A stretch of DNA of 64,000 nucleotides from Rotaria sordida (GCA_905250125.1 CAJNOL010000220.1:124001-188000), one strand, 5' to 3'; shown: positions 38,475-57,788, numbered from the stretch's first letter. Notes: a model not told the origin generated them from the letters alone. Translations and numbers: made by a program.

Positions 38475-41052
38475 ATTATTTATATAATCCTTTTTGTTAT
38501 TTTTTTCATGTAAATATTTCCTATATTGTTTATAATAATCCGGTGAAAATGATTACAGTTAGTCAGATAGAGAAAGTCAGATACACACACACAAAATAAA
38601 AGAGATTTGGTTTTTCTTTTTGTCTTTCTTTTCTTTTTTTTTTGTTTTTTGTAAAACTATTTTCTTTTCCTTATGTTGAACATTACTTTGTTTTTCTTTT
38701 GGTAGATTTTTCTAAATAAAATAAAGATATTTTTTCATTTATATTATTGTTTAAACATGTCTATGATTTATTATTTAGATATATTAAAAGAAAACAAAAA
38801 CACATAATAAATTTCAATTATATTAATTGTATATTGAATCACACATACATGTTCATTATCAACAAACAACAAATACTTATTCCAGGTTTGATGACAATCC
38901 TGTGTTATGATTATATATTTTCATGGTTGTTGTTCTTCTTTTTTTTATTTTTTCTATATTTTTCTTTCTACTCCAATCATTGTTCTTGAAAACTTTTTGG
39001 AATGCTTATGTGTATGCACCTCCCCTTTCTGTCTCTACTCTTATTTGTCTGCTCACTCTCACGCATTATTGTCTGTTCTGTCAAGTTTTTCATTATCATC
39101 GTTTTTTCTCTTTAAAGTAATTCGACAATATGGCAGCACTGTTATTAGCGCGTGTTTGGACGCGTGTGTATGCTGAGAAAGAAGAAAGAGACACACAGAC
39201 AGAGAGAGCAGACAGACAGAAACGAATGTAGGCAAGCTGGTAGACAAGCAATAAAGAATCTAAAGAAAAAGAAAAAAACGTTGGGGGGAAAAAGAACAAC
39301 AAAAAAAAAATAATATATATTGACCTCATTCTTTTCTCTTTTTCTCACTAGTACGAACAAACTTTTTGGCCTTATCTTTAGAGTATGTTTGATCGTTATA
39401 GAGTTTTCTATTGTTTTTAAAAAAAACATTGAAAAACTCAATTAAAATTATTAAACAAAAAAAAATGTAGAACGTTTTCTAAAAAAAGTAAGCAGCATTC
39501 TATTTTTTTTCTTTTATTCTTTGTCGTTCGATAACAGGAAGAAAAATTTTTTTTAAATGAATTACACTAACCTTATGTTTTTCTTTTATTCATTAGTGTC
39601 AGATAGCTATTCTTTAAGTTCAAGAAGGTACTAAGTGAGTGAGAAAAAAAAAAAAAGTATTATCCTCATCAATATATAAGGATTGAAATGATGAGTAACA
39701 AAAACAAATATATATATATTTATTTATTTAAATTCAAATATTTCTTATTATCAAATGACTAGACAAAACATTTTTTTTTATTCTTAATATTAGTATATAT
39801 CTTATGTTTTTGTTTGATTAAAAGGCGAAATAGAACAGAACAAGAGATTCATTCATATTTACATGCCAGTTGTCTGGATGAAAAATAGCAGATGTTTTTT
39901 TGTTTTTTGATTGACATATTGAAACAAACAAGGTACTTCTTTCATATAAGGACGCGCTTACGGTAACAAACATACCTTGAATATTTTTCTTGATTTGCTT
40001 ATAAAACGCTTGAGTCTATAGATGGTTTTTTCCCCTTATTTGTTTTTTACTTTGTTTTGTAATTAATGAAATAATACTAAAAGACAAATGGGTAAATAGG
40101 ATAGAAATTGACAAATATTTAAAAGTTTTATTCTATCTAATATGTAAGATTTTTTTATTTCAACAATATTTATTAATTTCTTTTTGTATATTTTTTAGGA
40201 AAAAAAAAATGTCTTTTGGTAAGATAATCATAACACAGGAAATATAAAATTTATTTTAATTAAATATTTCAAAAAAACAAAACAATAAAACATTTTTTTT
40301 CAATTAGTATTCCATGATTCTAGACGATCTAGTCTGAGTATTTTCCCCTCAAGCTAGTATAAAAAAAACGTATCTGATAATGCTTGTTTATGTTCTTGTT
40401 TTTTCTTTGTCAAAGAAAACCTTGTAATTGCTAATAGATGATTTCAATATGTTTGACCTAGAAAAATTTACAGGTGAAAATCATAGGTGGTATGTTTTCA
40501 TTGGCTTAATACCCCTATGGCTTCAATTCTAGACAAACTGGATATCACTTGAGTAATCATAAATGTAGGCGTATTCAATTCTCCAAAGTGCATTTTGGGT
40601 GTCATTTGATATTTTGTACTTCTATTTTGTTGTCGTCGTATTACGATGTATGACGCACAGCACCGGTTTAAAAGTTGAGAAAACATATATGTTCCTAGTA
40701 GTACCGCATTGAAAACGACGAGAAAACGTTCGCCTACGTACTTTTCCTTTGTACTATATTCTTTTTTTTGTCGGTGATTTGCATCTTCCTCTGTAGTATA
40801 TATAGGTACACTGTCGAAAATTTCATATGTAAGCAAACATGAAAACCTTCACAGACGATGACAATGTCTAATTTACATTTTTTCCTTCTTTTTAAAAGAA
40901 ACTTCTAGTCTCTCGTTTTTTTTGTGCACTCCTTTACACAAGATTAGAGTAAAGTTCACTATAATTACACAGTAGAGATATGACATAATAGAAATTTCGT
41001 GTAAATTCGCTATTGTTGTTGTTATTTTTTTTCGTTTTCCTTTTTATTTCAG
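38475..41052. other. Intergenic region with probable kinase-gene promoter
   Basis: No supportable coding sequence. At about 39120-39240 a short GC-richer island (GCGCGTGTTTGGACGCGTG, then a GACAGA-type repeat) stands out and may be the promoter or first non-coding exon of the kinase gene. The region ends in TTTTTATTTCAG directly before the kinase ATG. Confidence 0.45.
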
Positions 41053-45893
<4,841 letters not shown>

Positions 45894-46673
45894 TCTGATT
45901 AACTTCTTTTTGTTTTGTTTGTATATTTATATATACTATCCTATCTATCTAAAAGTATTAAAATTGTTTCTTTTTTTCTCTTTTTTCTTGCCGGTGAATT
46001 TCTTTGATAGTGAATTGTTTCTTTTCTATTTTAGCTTTAGTAAATGAAAAGAAAATATTTTGTAGATAATTCTCTTATGGTGAAGATTATCATTCACATA
46101 AATCTTTGAAAACAAAAAAAATATTTTTTCTTTGTCATGTACAGTCGTTTGTTATTGTTTTGTTTTTTGTCAATTTCATTTTCAATGTTAGTCTGCATTA
46201 GCAGTTAAAAAATTTCATGTTTATACGTATGCGTTTATATAACCGGTCCTCTTCTTTTTTTTTTTTCTTTTTTTCTTTTTTGTTTTTATTTCGTTTCTTT
46301 CTTGTTTTCAATTATTATGGTATCTTTATTCTTACGTCTTTTTTTTTTTCTCTTTCAATTAGTCCATTCATGTGCTTTGTTGACTGTACAACAAAAAAGA
46401 AAAACGTTTTTTTCTTCTTGTGATTCTGAAAAAGAACAAAATAGAGACTAAATGAAAGAGAAGAAAAATAACATAAATATTTTACTTGGAAGAAAAATTC
46501 ATCGATTCTGACTCATCTCTTTCTCTTGCGTTTGCATACTGTTATACCATTCTATATGTATATGCAACCACCTGATTCGCTCATATTCACAAATAAATGA
46601 GTGACATTCATTTATCTAAGAAGATTTTATCATTATAAATATTTTTCTTCCAGATTTGTTTAAAACAAAAAAT
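45894..46673. other. Short intergenic region
   Basis: Kinase 3' UTR, T-rich runs and the leader of the RING gene. TTTTCTTCCAG at about 46643-46653 looks like a 3' splice site or trans-splice acceptor 20 bases before the next ATG. Confidence 0.6.
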
Positions 46674-47932
46674 ATGAGGACAATTATTGAGACTGATATA
46701 TTTCCTGTTTGTCCATCATTTGGTGCTATTAATCAATCAGACTTCGTGACTACAGCAACAAGAAATATTTCACCTCATCGTAGCAGATCAAATAGTAATA
46801 GTAGTGAACCAGCAAGTGTTTTGAGTGATTATATTTTTATACCTTCATCTCCATCTTCAGCATCATTATTATTTCCAACAAATACAAGGTAGTTTATAAT
46901 ATATATAAATGATATAATTATTTTAATAAAAGAATTGTTCTTTTTTTTTTTGTTTTTCATTCAGTTTTGCTGAAGTTTCCGATGAAAATTTCTTAGATAA
47001 AGATGACGATGATATGAATTATTTTAATGAATTTATTTGTCCAACTGATAGTGAAGATGAATCATCATATTTTTATGATAATGATGATAATAATGATGAA
47101 TCATATATTAAAAATCGTGTTACTAGTAAACAATTTGGTTTTATTGAACATTTACAAGATAAACGTTATCAACGATCAAAACGTTCAAATAAAAAGATGA
47201 ATGCACAACGTCAGATTAAAACAAAACATGCAAAATCAATTAAAATAAAATCACATAATAAACATTTATATATACATCATCGTTTAGCTAAAAAAGTTAT
47301 ACTTGATGAACCAAATTATCATTTTCTTCCATCACAAGAATCAGTACCATTATATTCTCTTGAAACACTTCGATCTATTGCATATGAACATCGTCATTTA
47401 TATAATTCATCATATAGATATTTTTCAACATCATTAAATAAAAATCGACAATTAAAATCTAATCATGATCTATTTATTGATGAATCTCAAATAAATTTAA
47501 GTACATATCGATATCGTGAATATACATTAAATGAATATAATATTCCTGATGAATCTTCATTTGATGATGCTATGATTGATTTTCTTCTTGAAACGCAAAA
47601 TCGTGATCTGTAATTATTGATATTGTTTGTTTGTTTTTTTTTATCTTTATTTATTTTTATTTAGTTCACCAGAAGATTATGAAATGTTATTAAGACTTGA
47701 TGAACGTGTACAACGAAAAACAGTTAATATAAATATATTAGATACATTATCAACAATTGATGTTAATGATAAACATTTAGATGATCAATGTACAATATGT
47801 ATGGAAAAATATCAACATGGACAACAACTTAAATTATTACCATGTACACATATATTTCATTTAAATTGTATTGAAACATATTTAAAAGAATTTTCAATTC
47901 AATGTCCATTAGATAATTTACCATTATTATAA
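46674..47932 (+). CDS. RING-H2-like E3 ubiquitin ligase candidate
   Basis: Three exons (46674-46888, 46965-47609, 47665-47932) give 375 aa. The first 285 residues are disordered and charged: a Ser-rich stretch, acidic NDDNNDES runs, then a Lys/Arg/His-rich section that could be a nuclear signal. The C-terminal RING (329-370) reads CTIC-x14-C-T-H-x2-H-x2-C-x11-C-P-L-D. Zinc ligands are Cys329, Cys332, Cys347, His349, His352, Cys355 and Cys367, with Asp370 where the eighth Cys normally is. The protein ends five residues later. Asp can serve as the last ligand (as in RBX1), so activity is plausible. Layout (long disordered N-part, C-terminal RING-H2) matches the RNF6/RNF12/RNF111-type arrangement. 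Substrate unknown. Confidence 0.85.
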
Positions 47933-48917
47933 CTGATAAAAAAAAAGAAAACTTTTTTTTTTTTATTTGTTTTTTTATCTCATTTGGTCAATTCTTTCTT
48001 TGGATTATTCATTAGTTATTATATCTATTTATTATATTTTCATCTTGATTTTTCTATTAATATTGTAGATATGTATTTTTTCTTTTCTTTTTTTTTTTTT
48101 TTGTTGTGATATAATTTATTTTGAATACTGTATAATGCATTTTTTTTTTCGTCTTATAGAGAATATACAAGAATTCGGTGCGAATAAATATAAAATTTCA
48201 ACTTTATATAATTGAAATAAAACGATATAAGTCATTAGACTTAAAAATATACTTTGATATTCATTAGCTAATCTATTAAGATGTATTTATTCAATCTGTT
48301 AATGTTTGCTATGTTTATAAATATGTCGTGACTTTCATTAATGACAAGCATATGTTTTCTTTTTTCCGTCAATTTCTAAATTAAACATGAGCAAATTGAT
48401 TCTCGATCATAGTTCCGACTCAATTGAAACTAACATAGTTTTTCTGTACTCATAATTAATTGACTATTCAACAAAGTCAATATCACCAATAAAATGTTAT
48501 CAACTTATAGACAATAGAAAACAGATCAGCTCAAACTTTGAAAATACAAAAAAAAAATAATTTTACGCTCTATGCTAACAACAATTTCATTAAGTTTGGT
48601 ATAAGAATTGATTTTCTTTTTGATTAGAATCAAAAAATGTTGATCTGACTTATATATAACAGAAATACGAAAAGTCCAAGTATTTCTCATTGATTTCTGT
48701 CATAAAAAAAAGTCTTGAGTACAATAATCCTTTCGAGATAAGGTTTTTTTTACGATCACCAAGTGGCGTCCTCTTATGAACATAGTATAGACTGGAGAAA
48801 AGATTATTCAACGTAGAACGACGATAACTTACCCGTTTCGATTTTTTTTGTTCATTCATTGTTATTTTGAATTAATCTTGCTGTTTACAATATTTATTCT
48901 AATTAATTGTATCTAAT
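47933..48917. other. Intergenic region
   Basis: AT-rich with several T runs (3' UTR of the RING gene on the left). Nothing else recognisable. Confidence 0.6.
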
Positions 48918-51900
48918 ATGTCAGATCTTGCTGTAAGTATTTCGAAAAACAAAACAAAACATTTTATTTTTATTGATAAATTATTTTAGGAAACATTTCA
49001 AAATGATATTTCACAAATATTTAATGAACGTGCTCTACTTCGAACTGAGTTAATTGCTAAAGAAAAATTACTTACTGATGCTATATGTAATTATTTTACT
49101 AATTTATCTCATTCTTTTATTTGTTTGTTCTATATTTTAATTAATTTAGTACAAAAAAATGCACTTAATCAAAGTTTAAAACAACTTCGTAATGAAAGAG
49201 ATGAATTATTTGTTAATAATCAAAAATTAAGACAAGAAAAACTTGCTGCTGAAGTTTGTTTTTTTTTCTTTTTATTGTTATTGTTTTACAAAAAAAAAAA
49301 AAAATTTCTAGGCAGAAAAAAGTGCAAGTACAATACATGTAACCATACTTAAAGAAGAAAAAAATTTATTAGAAAAAAAATTATATCAATTAACTCAAAA
49401 TTATGAAGACTCACGTTTACAAATCGATGAATTAAATCGACAAAATTTAATAATTCAAAATCAAATACAAAATCAATATTTAATACCTATTCAACAACAA
49501 ACAAATGATCATCGTCATGAATTTGATGATGTATGATTAAAATATTATTTTTCTTTTTTTTTAAATATTATTTTTTATTTTTAGTTGAAACAACGTATTA
49601 TAGAACTTGAACAAACACAAGAAAATTTAATAGAAAGACATAAACATGAATTACAATTATTAAAAGTAAATTTAATTGAAGAAAATATATTAACAATAAA
49701 ATAAAATATTTAGAATGAATCAAATAAAAAAGATGAACAATTAAATACTTTTCAACAACTTATTATTAAATATGAACAAAAAATTGAAATTAATGATAAA
49801 AGTAAAATAAAACTAAAAATTCGATATATATATATTTTTTTTTTTATTATCATTAATTAAATTAATTTAGATAAAAAAGAACTTGAACAACGAATTCAAG
49901 ATATTACTCAAACATGTCGATCTCAAATACCTGATAAATGTAAATTTTATGTTTGTTAACTTAAATATTCATTTTATGCATTAAATAGAATTCATTAGAA
50001 TAATCACAAAGGATTAAATTACAAATTTCTTAGTCTATGATAATCTTTGATCAGCGTCTATCACAGTATTATTCCAGAAGAGTTTAAATTTTTACTCCTA
50101 TACATCAACACTCTTGCTAACTATCTTTCCGTCTTCAAGTAATATAACTCTGCTCTGTAGTTTGTAAAAACAAAAAATGATGTTATTTTCTAATTCTTAA
50201 TTGCATTTTGTTATGAGAGAAGTTCACTAGTAACAGTCATCGATTTTGACTGAAATTGTGAAAATTTATATTTATAATGAACTACATCTGAAGATCTTGA
50301 CATTTTTTACGTATACTATTTTAAAAAGAACTTTGTGCTGGGTAATTTTCAGGTTGAAATTCAATAATAAAACTTAATCGAAAATGTAAACATTCCTCTG
50401 GATTACATAAAAAACTAATTTTTGTTTATTTCTTTCATAAGACTAAACATTTGAATTTTTCTTCTACTATCGGAAAAAGAGAATTAGCTGATTTGTTTAA
50501 ATTTCGATGAAAATATTCAAATTTGTTTTTTTTTAGTAACACTTACTGATGATGAATTACGTATAATTGAAACTGATCCTAACAGTGCATCAATTCTTGC
50601 CATTTATCGTTCATCAAAAAGTCTATTTGATGTAAATAAAAATTTCCAAATTTTTTTTCTATTCAATTTTATTTTTTTTTGTATAGATTCTTGTTGATTA
50701 TGCACTTTTACAAAAACAAAATGAAACTTTAACAAATCTTAAAGAAAAAATTGATTCTCAAAGACGTTATAATGAAAATGTATATTTTTAAATTCTAATG
50801 AAAAATATCTTTTGTTTTTATTTTGTTCTTTATGTATAGCTTTTACATAAAACTCAATCAGATTTACAACAAATAAAAATTCAAAATGAACGTTTACAAT
50901 TTTTAGCTGATAATCGTCAAACAGAATATGAACAAGCTATACGTGATAAACAAATATTATTTAAAGAAAAACTTGAATTAGATAGACAATTACAACAAAA
51001 AATTCGTGAATATGATGATTGTTTAGATGATCGTAATAATATGCGTGCACAAATCTATCATTTATTTGAAAATGGTAATATAAAAGGTCATTTAAATTCA
51101 TTAACATCAATGATTGATAATGAAGTACTTATACGACAAGGTGTTATTACATTTCATAGTGTTGAAGAACTTTATGAACAGTATATGAAAACATTAGTTG
51201 ATATACGTGAAACAGATAGATTTATTCTTGAATTAGAAGAAACACATTCAAAAGAAATTAATGAAATAACACAACGTGAATATTTATTAAAAGAAAATAT
51301 TGAACAACTTCATTTAAAACTTAATCAAACACGAACTGATTTTAATATACAATCACTTGCTAAACAAGTACTTGATCGTGAACAAAATCATAATTTACCA
51401 AAAATTATATGTAATACAATTAATATACAAACAGATATGAATTTAAATGATTTAAAACAAATTGAAGATAATATAAAATATTTACAAAGAATTTCCGATG
51501 AAAAAGATCTTGAACTTAATAGAATTAATGATGATATGCAGTAAGAAATATTTGTATTTATTTATTTATTTTTTATCAGAGAAACATAACAAACATAGAA
51601 GAATATATTGAAAATCTATATTACAACTTATGAGAAAAGTTCTTCAATTGATTAATTGCTTTTTCACTCAGAATTGCGTATATTATGTAGATACAAATCA
51701 GCTATGAATATCTTGAAAAGAGTTTGTGTTTTTAATTTATTGCTGAATAGTTTCTTGTGAGTGTTTCAACTCATGTCGTTGTTTCTATTTTAAGACACGC
51801 CGATGGTAAAATCGTATCTTTTATGTCGCTCATATGCATCAATAGATTCGATGTTCTTATTTTAGGATAGAACTAAATTAAAAGATCAGAATCTTTCAAA

Positions 51901-54900
51901 ATGAACTTGTTTGTGTACAAAAAGTTTCAAGTCGAAATTAGAAGATCAAGTTTTTTATTATCACGGTATTCATTGAAAAACTATCATAAAAATGTAGTAT
52001 CTAAGTAGGAATAAGCTAAGGGTCTGAACTCTTTTCAAGATATTCAAAATTAATTTGAGTCTGTGTGATGTCCATAGACTCGAATCAAAAACAATTAACT
52101 GGTTGGAAGGTTTTTCTCGTTAGTTTTGTTTTAAAAAGTGAATTTCAATTTGAGTTTGATAATCTTATTTGAAAGAAATGTTTAAATGTGATGCCAAAAT
52201 TTTCAGATCTATAATATTAAAACTTGATTAATGTATTTTATTTTAAAGATATCTATATGATAATAAATAAGGATCTGCCATTTAGAAGACTTTTCTAAAT
52301 CAGAATCTACAATGTGTATTATAAGTTTTGAACGTGGATAAAATTTATTTATATGTAGATAGGGAATAATCTCTAACTAAATATATCTATATGATATTTG
52401 AGTACTCATATCGATATTTCACATGATATCTTTTCTCTTGTAATAATAGTAATGTAAACATAAGAATAGAATGATCACATTTTCGAAATTGATCAAAGAA
52501 GTCTTTATATAGAAAAAGCAAAAACACTATGTGATCGATGCAGATATTAATTTCATAAGGCACAAAAAAAACCTCATTTAAAGATAACGGATTTATTTTT
52601 CATTGCTTTTCATTAACTCGCTAAATGTTTTTAGAAAGCTTTCCAATCATTTTTACAATCATCAAATTCTATTTTCTTCCACCTAGGTTAATGATTTCAG
52701 CATCCAGATCTGTAGATTTTCTACGGAATGATCTCGAATTTGACGACTGACTCTGTCCAGTACTAGAAGATCTCCAGAGATTTTCTATGCTGAAATATCA
52801 TATCCAAGTACTATCAATTTCCGATGTTTTTCTATTGGAACTAGCACTTGTTTCTTCACCTAAGCAATTTGACTGATCATATAACTAGTGGTTCATGATA
52901 CTTCTCAAATAAGCAATTACGACAATTACTCATTAATTTCAACTATGATTTTGTTTTATACCAAATGTGTTCGTTATTTTTTTTAAATCTAAAAAAGAAA
53001 TATTTATCATATTCCTATGCTTCTATTACTATTATTAAAAGACAAGATATGCTCAGATATCATATAGATATATTTAATTAGAGATTATTTCCTATTGATA
53101 TTTAAACAAATTTTGTTCGAAGTTCAATACTTATGAAACACTCGCTATTTATTATAATTTACTATTTTAAAAATTCCTATATATGCATTGAAGTTTTCTA
53201 ACACTTATCCAACTCCAAAAAACTTCTATCCATTTCTAATTTAGACTTATTCAACAAAAATTAGATTATGCACAAAGACAAAATCTTAATGATAAACAAA
53301 AGGTAATTAATAAAAAAAAAAATCTATTTTGGTTTTTTGTATTAAATAAATTCTTCTTTCTAGATCGATGATTTTCAATGTATTGTTGATGAAAGTCTTC
53401 AACGTACAAATTCTCTTCTTGCTAATATTCAAACATATGAATTAACATGTGAACAATTAAGAGAACAAAATCAAACTATTCAACATGAATATGATCAATT
53501 ATTAACTGTAAAAAAAAACAAAAGATTTTCATCTTTTTTTTTAAATTTCTTCTATGAATTGTTTTGTTTTTTTTTCTCATCTCTCAATTAGACTATATCA
53601 AATTTAAAAACTGAAATTGATAAACTTCAAAATGAAAAACAACAAATGAGTCAATTACAAGAACAAGTTCTTAATCGTATTAAACAAGATATTGAATTAA
53701 AAACAAATAATCCAGATGAAAATCTTCTTAATACTCGATTACAACAATCAGTTGAAGAATTAAATGTAAAACCAAAAAAAACTCTTAAATCTTTCAATTC
53801 CCCCAAAAAAAATGTGTTTTTTTTTTTCTAGTCAATTATGAAAGATTGTATTAAACAAACTGAATTAACAAATGGAACACCAGCTCATATAAGTAATTTA
53901 ACAAAACTTGAAATTCTTTATCGACAATTACAACAACGTCATCAATATGATCTTGAACAACATTTTGCTATAACTGAATCATTAAAAATTAAAGCAAAAG
54001 ATGCTCAAAGTGATTTACAAAAACTTGAACGTCAATGTGAAGAAATGCGTACGAAATTTCATGATGAACAAATTAAATCAGCAGCAAAAGTAAAAATTTA
54101 TTTTAATTATTTGTCATCAAGAAAAACTAAAAAAAAATTTTTTTTGTTTTTGTAAAAGATTGCTGAACTTGAAAGTAAATTACGTAATGCTGATACAACA
54201 ACAGTTTTAACACGTCTTTTACCATCAGCTACACTTGAAAATCGTCTTAAAGAAGAAGAAGAACGTACTCAACAATTAAGAAGTTGGACTAATAAATTAA
54301 CAGAAAAAATTGAAAATATTCAAAAAGTAAAATTTTATTTACCAAAAAGAAAATAAGTGATTTACTTTTTTGTTTTTATTTTATTAAATTTAGCAAATGG
54401 CAACAGATAAAAAAGAATATGAAGAGAAAATGGAAGAAATGCGTAAAGGTAAAATAAAAATACGAAGAATTTTATTTATAAATTATTTTATGTATTTCAT
54501 TAGCATTAAGAGATAGTCGAAATGAATGCGATACAGTTGAAAAACGTCTTGAAGTTGCTTATGAAGAACAACAAAAATCTTTGAATGAATTTAAAGAAAA
54601 GGTAAAAAGATAATAGTTGAAAAATTCATATGACAAAAACATACTCAAACACGTTTCTTCATGAGTATTTCATTCTAAATACATCTATTTACATTGAATA
54701 AGCTGCAAAAAGTACGATATACTATCATCATCATTTTAAACTTGCTCTTCAAAAATCGATCTTGCGCCAGGTATATTCAAATCGTATGAAATTTTTAGTC
54801 ATATACCATGACGTTTGAGGGAGATATTCAACAAATAAGACTTAAAATTAGCTCATTTGACAACTCAAAATTCTCTATGGATCTTCATTCCAAATACTTG

Positions 54901-57788
54901 AGCATGTCAGGATGTAGGACATGACCGGATCCTTTTTTTTTTGATTCTCTCTAAGCGAAAGAACTCTCACAAAAATAGTCCTCTAATTATAAAAGTACTA
55001 ATAGTAATAAAGTGTAATTCAAAAAAAAAAGGAAATCTATCGTGCAGTACATCTTGACATGCTCTTTCAAACAAAAACGAAAACAATTGAATATAATGAA
55101 GCTTCTCTGAGAATTCTGGGATGCGTAATTGAAAAAGTATAAATAAAGAAAAACGAAAAGAATTTGTCCCTTTTTATGAAAACAACATATTTTTCAAGCT
55201 GGCGACGATACTCACATCCTATATCTAGTTTGGATCATTGTGATAGTGGTTAATAATACTTCATAGGTTTTACTTAGGTTAATCGAAAAGTTCTAACACT
55301 TGGATATATACAAAAAGATATTCCATCAGTTTTTCTACATCAAATATATTTGAGATCATTAGTATGATGTTTGATCTTTTTTAATTTATTTTTGAAAGAT
55401 CTTTTCGAAGTACACAACCGTTCTTTGAATTGAACTTCTTGATTATTATTCTTATGTTACTTACATAATCATGATGAACGTCAAATAGAGCTTAGTCATA
55501 ACAACTTTCTCTTATTAAATAACTTTTTTTTTATTTGTAATTTTAAACCTTTATCATAAACATGGATAGTTTTACTAATCACTATAGAAATCATTTAATG
55601 AAAAGGCGCCTCAAAATCAATAGGATGAGGAATGTCGATGACTCAGAAGACTAATTGAAAGATCTTTGCTAAAGTTGATTGGATTTGTTGGAGAAAAACA
55701 AAAATTTTCTAAGATTGGGATGATCATTCTCGACCTTTCTCCATTCAAGGTATCGCTCTGCAAGAATTTTTTGAGTATTTTAAATAGAATCGAAATTTTC
55801 TATAATAAAAATCCAATCAATTCTATCTGAATACTCAATGATAGATGTAAATTCTACTTTGTTTTTACCCTTTTTTTTTTTAATCAAATTAAATCATTAA
55901 TATTTACGATTTGATTTTATCGAATTTTCATTTCATATCGAAGTATATATCATTTCAATTATACTATATATTTTTATTTTCTAGGAAGAAGTACTTGAAA
56001 TGGAAATATTTAAATTAAAAACTGAATTAGATAGTTTACAAGTAACAAATACATCATTAAAAGAAACAATAACATTTAAAGAAAATGATTTACGAATTTT
56101 ACATGAACGTATTATTGATGTAAATATTTTATTTTCAAAAATTTATTTTAAGAATATTTTTTTTTTGTTTTGAATTTTTTTATTAGTATGACACAAAAAT
56201 GATTAATTTAGAAAGAGAATTTTTTGCATTAAAAGAAAAATATGCTCGACAAACAAAAGAACATAATTTACCAATTAGGTAAAAATGAATTGTTAAAATA
56301 TTTATAAAAAAAAAAATTTATATTTTTTAATTATTAGTGAACCTCCATCACCAAGTTTAACTCAACATGATTTAGTAACAATATTATTTTATTATCTTTA
56401 TAAATTCAATTGTTTGTTTTTTTTAGAGTATTGATGATAGTTTATTAGATGCTGCTGTGGAACTTAAGACGCCATCAAAACGTCGTCGGATTGTGTAAAT
56501 AGAATTTTTTTTGTTATATGAAATGCCTAAGTCCCGTGTGGAATTACTCCCTTATTTTTATGAATACTTAATATACTCTATAGTGCTTGGCGGTATGCAT
56601 TTTCATTAAGACTTACCTGTCAACAGTGTGGATTCAGATCAAACTACAGTCCTCGGATTCCGTTCAGAGAAATGACATCGAAAAATTAGCAACATTTATG
56701 AAGAAATATTGATTAGTTGAATCAGAGGAGCATCACTTGATAGTTCTATTGAGCACTTCGCTTTTTACGTTGGCACTTATTGCATACAAGTAATAATAGT
56801 TTCAAAAGATCACACCACCTCTCATAGCATCAAAGTAGATTTCTTAGCACTATGTTGTCTTACTGATAGAGTCCGTCGGATTGATCTCGGACATGAAAAT
56901 TTGGTATTCTGTATCTTCAAGGTGACTATCCAATTCTGATTAGAGAATTTTATTAAGTGTATCAAAGTATGGTTCGACCGAATCCGAAAATTTCGTATGC
57001 AACATGCTGAGCACTACGTTTTAATGAAAATACACATCGCTAAGCATTATGCAGTATAACAACCTTTTATAGAACTTCTAGTTTTTAGAAGAGTTTGAGT
57101 CGGTGCCTGAACTGAAGAGTTACCAGAATTTCGCACCAAATGGAGACTCATGTAATCCAATTCCTAATGTAAATATTTTTTTTCTAGTTCCTTAAACGAG
57201 CAAACACCAATACAACTTCGTTCTGTAAGTTTGAATCAATTATATTTTTCTTTAATTCATTTTGTTTTTTGATTCTTAAGGTTCGTTCACAAAGTGTTGA
57301 TTATCAATCATCATTAAACATTGGTGATGAAGCAGCTGAAGGTAATAAAGTATTTATCATATAATATTATCTTGAAAATATTTATTCTTTTAAATAGATA
57401 ATGATGATGTTATGTCAACTTGTTCAGAACCGCCATCAACAAAAAAACGAAAAGTATGGTATTATTCTAATACTTAATTCTCTAATTTTATGTATTTTTT
57501 TTAATAGCGTCGTGGAAATGATTTACCAACAGTAAGATTACCAGCCGTTGATGAAGAAGGAGATACTACTGAGGCTGGAACAAATTTTCAAGGTAAATAA
57601 AGAAAAAAGTTTGTTTTTACTTTATCCGATTTAATTTCTATTTCATAGGAAATTCAGCAATAACTCCAACATATAATCTACGTTCAAGAACGAAACGAAT
57701 GCCAAAACGTAAGAATTTATTTTTGAGAAAAAAAAAAAACATTTTCTTTTCTAATATTTTAATAATTCTTATTTCAGAAGAAAATTAA
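48918..57788 (+). CDS. TPR: Tpr/Megator-like nuclear-basket coiled-coil protein
   Basis: Twenty-seven exons (48918-48932, 48990-49086, 49150-49253, 49312-49530, 49585-49665, 49714-49801, 49871-49939, 50537-50631, 50687-50779, 50840-51540, 53245-53302, 53364-53507, 53592-53765, 53832-54089, 54159-54326, 54394-54448, 54504-54601, 55985-56119, 56187-56278, 56338-56374, 56427-56494, 57188-57224, 57281-57341, 57398-57453, 57508-57592, 57649-57708, 57778-57788) give 1052 aa with phase kept throughout. Almost all of it is coiled coil. Segment VITFHSVEELYEQYMKTL near the middle of the N-half matches the Tpr/Mlp family's conserved S-Y-R-N-I-E-E-L-Q block. The tail is short, acidic and basic with NLS-like KTPSKRRR and STKKRKRR. 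Tpr lines the nuclear basket and acts in mRNA export and mitotic checkpoint. At 1052 aa it is less than half the usual 2,000-plus, so the coiled coil is shortened or the gene is split. Confidence 0.78.
52694..52796. repeat. Short inverted-repeat candidate in a TPR intron
   Basis: ATTTCAGCAT at 52694-52703 and its reverse complement at 52787-52796 bound about 100 bases with partial inner complementarity. Possibly a tiny MITE; weak. Confidence 0.3.
54735..55215. repeat. Dispersed repeat, copy 1 (TPR intron)
   Basis: Shares several blocks in the same order with 58270-58860: a GACGTTTGA-GGAGATA block, a CATTTG...CCTC/TCTC block, GAGCATGTCA-GATG, the identical CATCTTGACATGCTCTTTCA (55050 onward), and a GAGAA-TCTGGG block. 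About 70-80% alike by eye. Confidence 0.75.
56572..57058. repeat. Inverted-repeat element in a TPR intron
   Basis: The first about 45 bases (TATACTCTATAGTGCTTGGC onward) match the reverse complement of the last 45 (TATACTGCATAATGCTTAGC onward) with roughly one change per six bases, then share TTTTCATTAA. Likely a decayed MITE filling most of the 693-bp intron. No clear target duplication. Confidence 0.6.

Noticed and set aside
38747..39441. Several overlapping Phe/Leu/Ser-rich frames on both strands
   Set aside because: Low-complexity products of T-rich DNA and the GACAGA repeat; mutually overlapping with no splice support.
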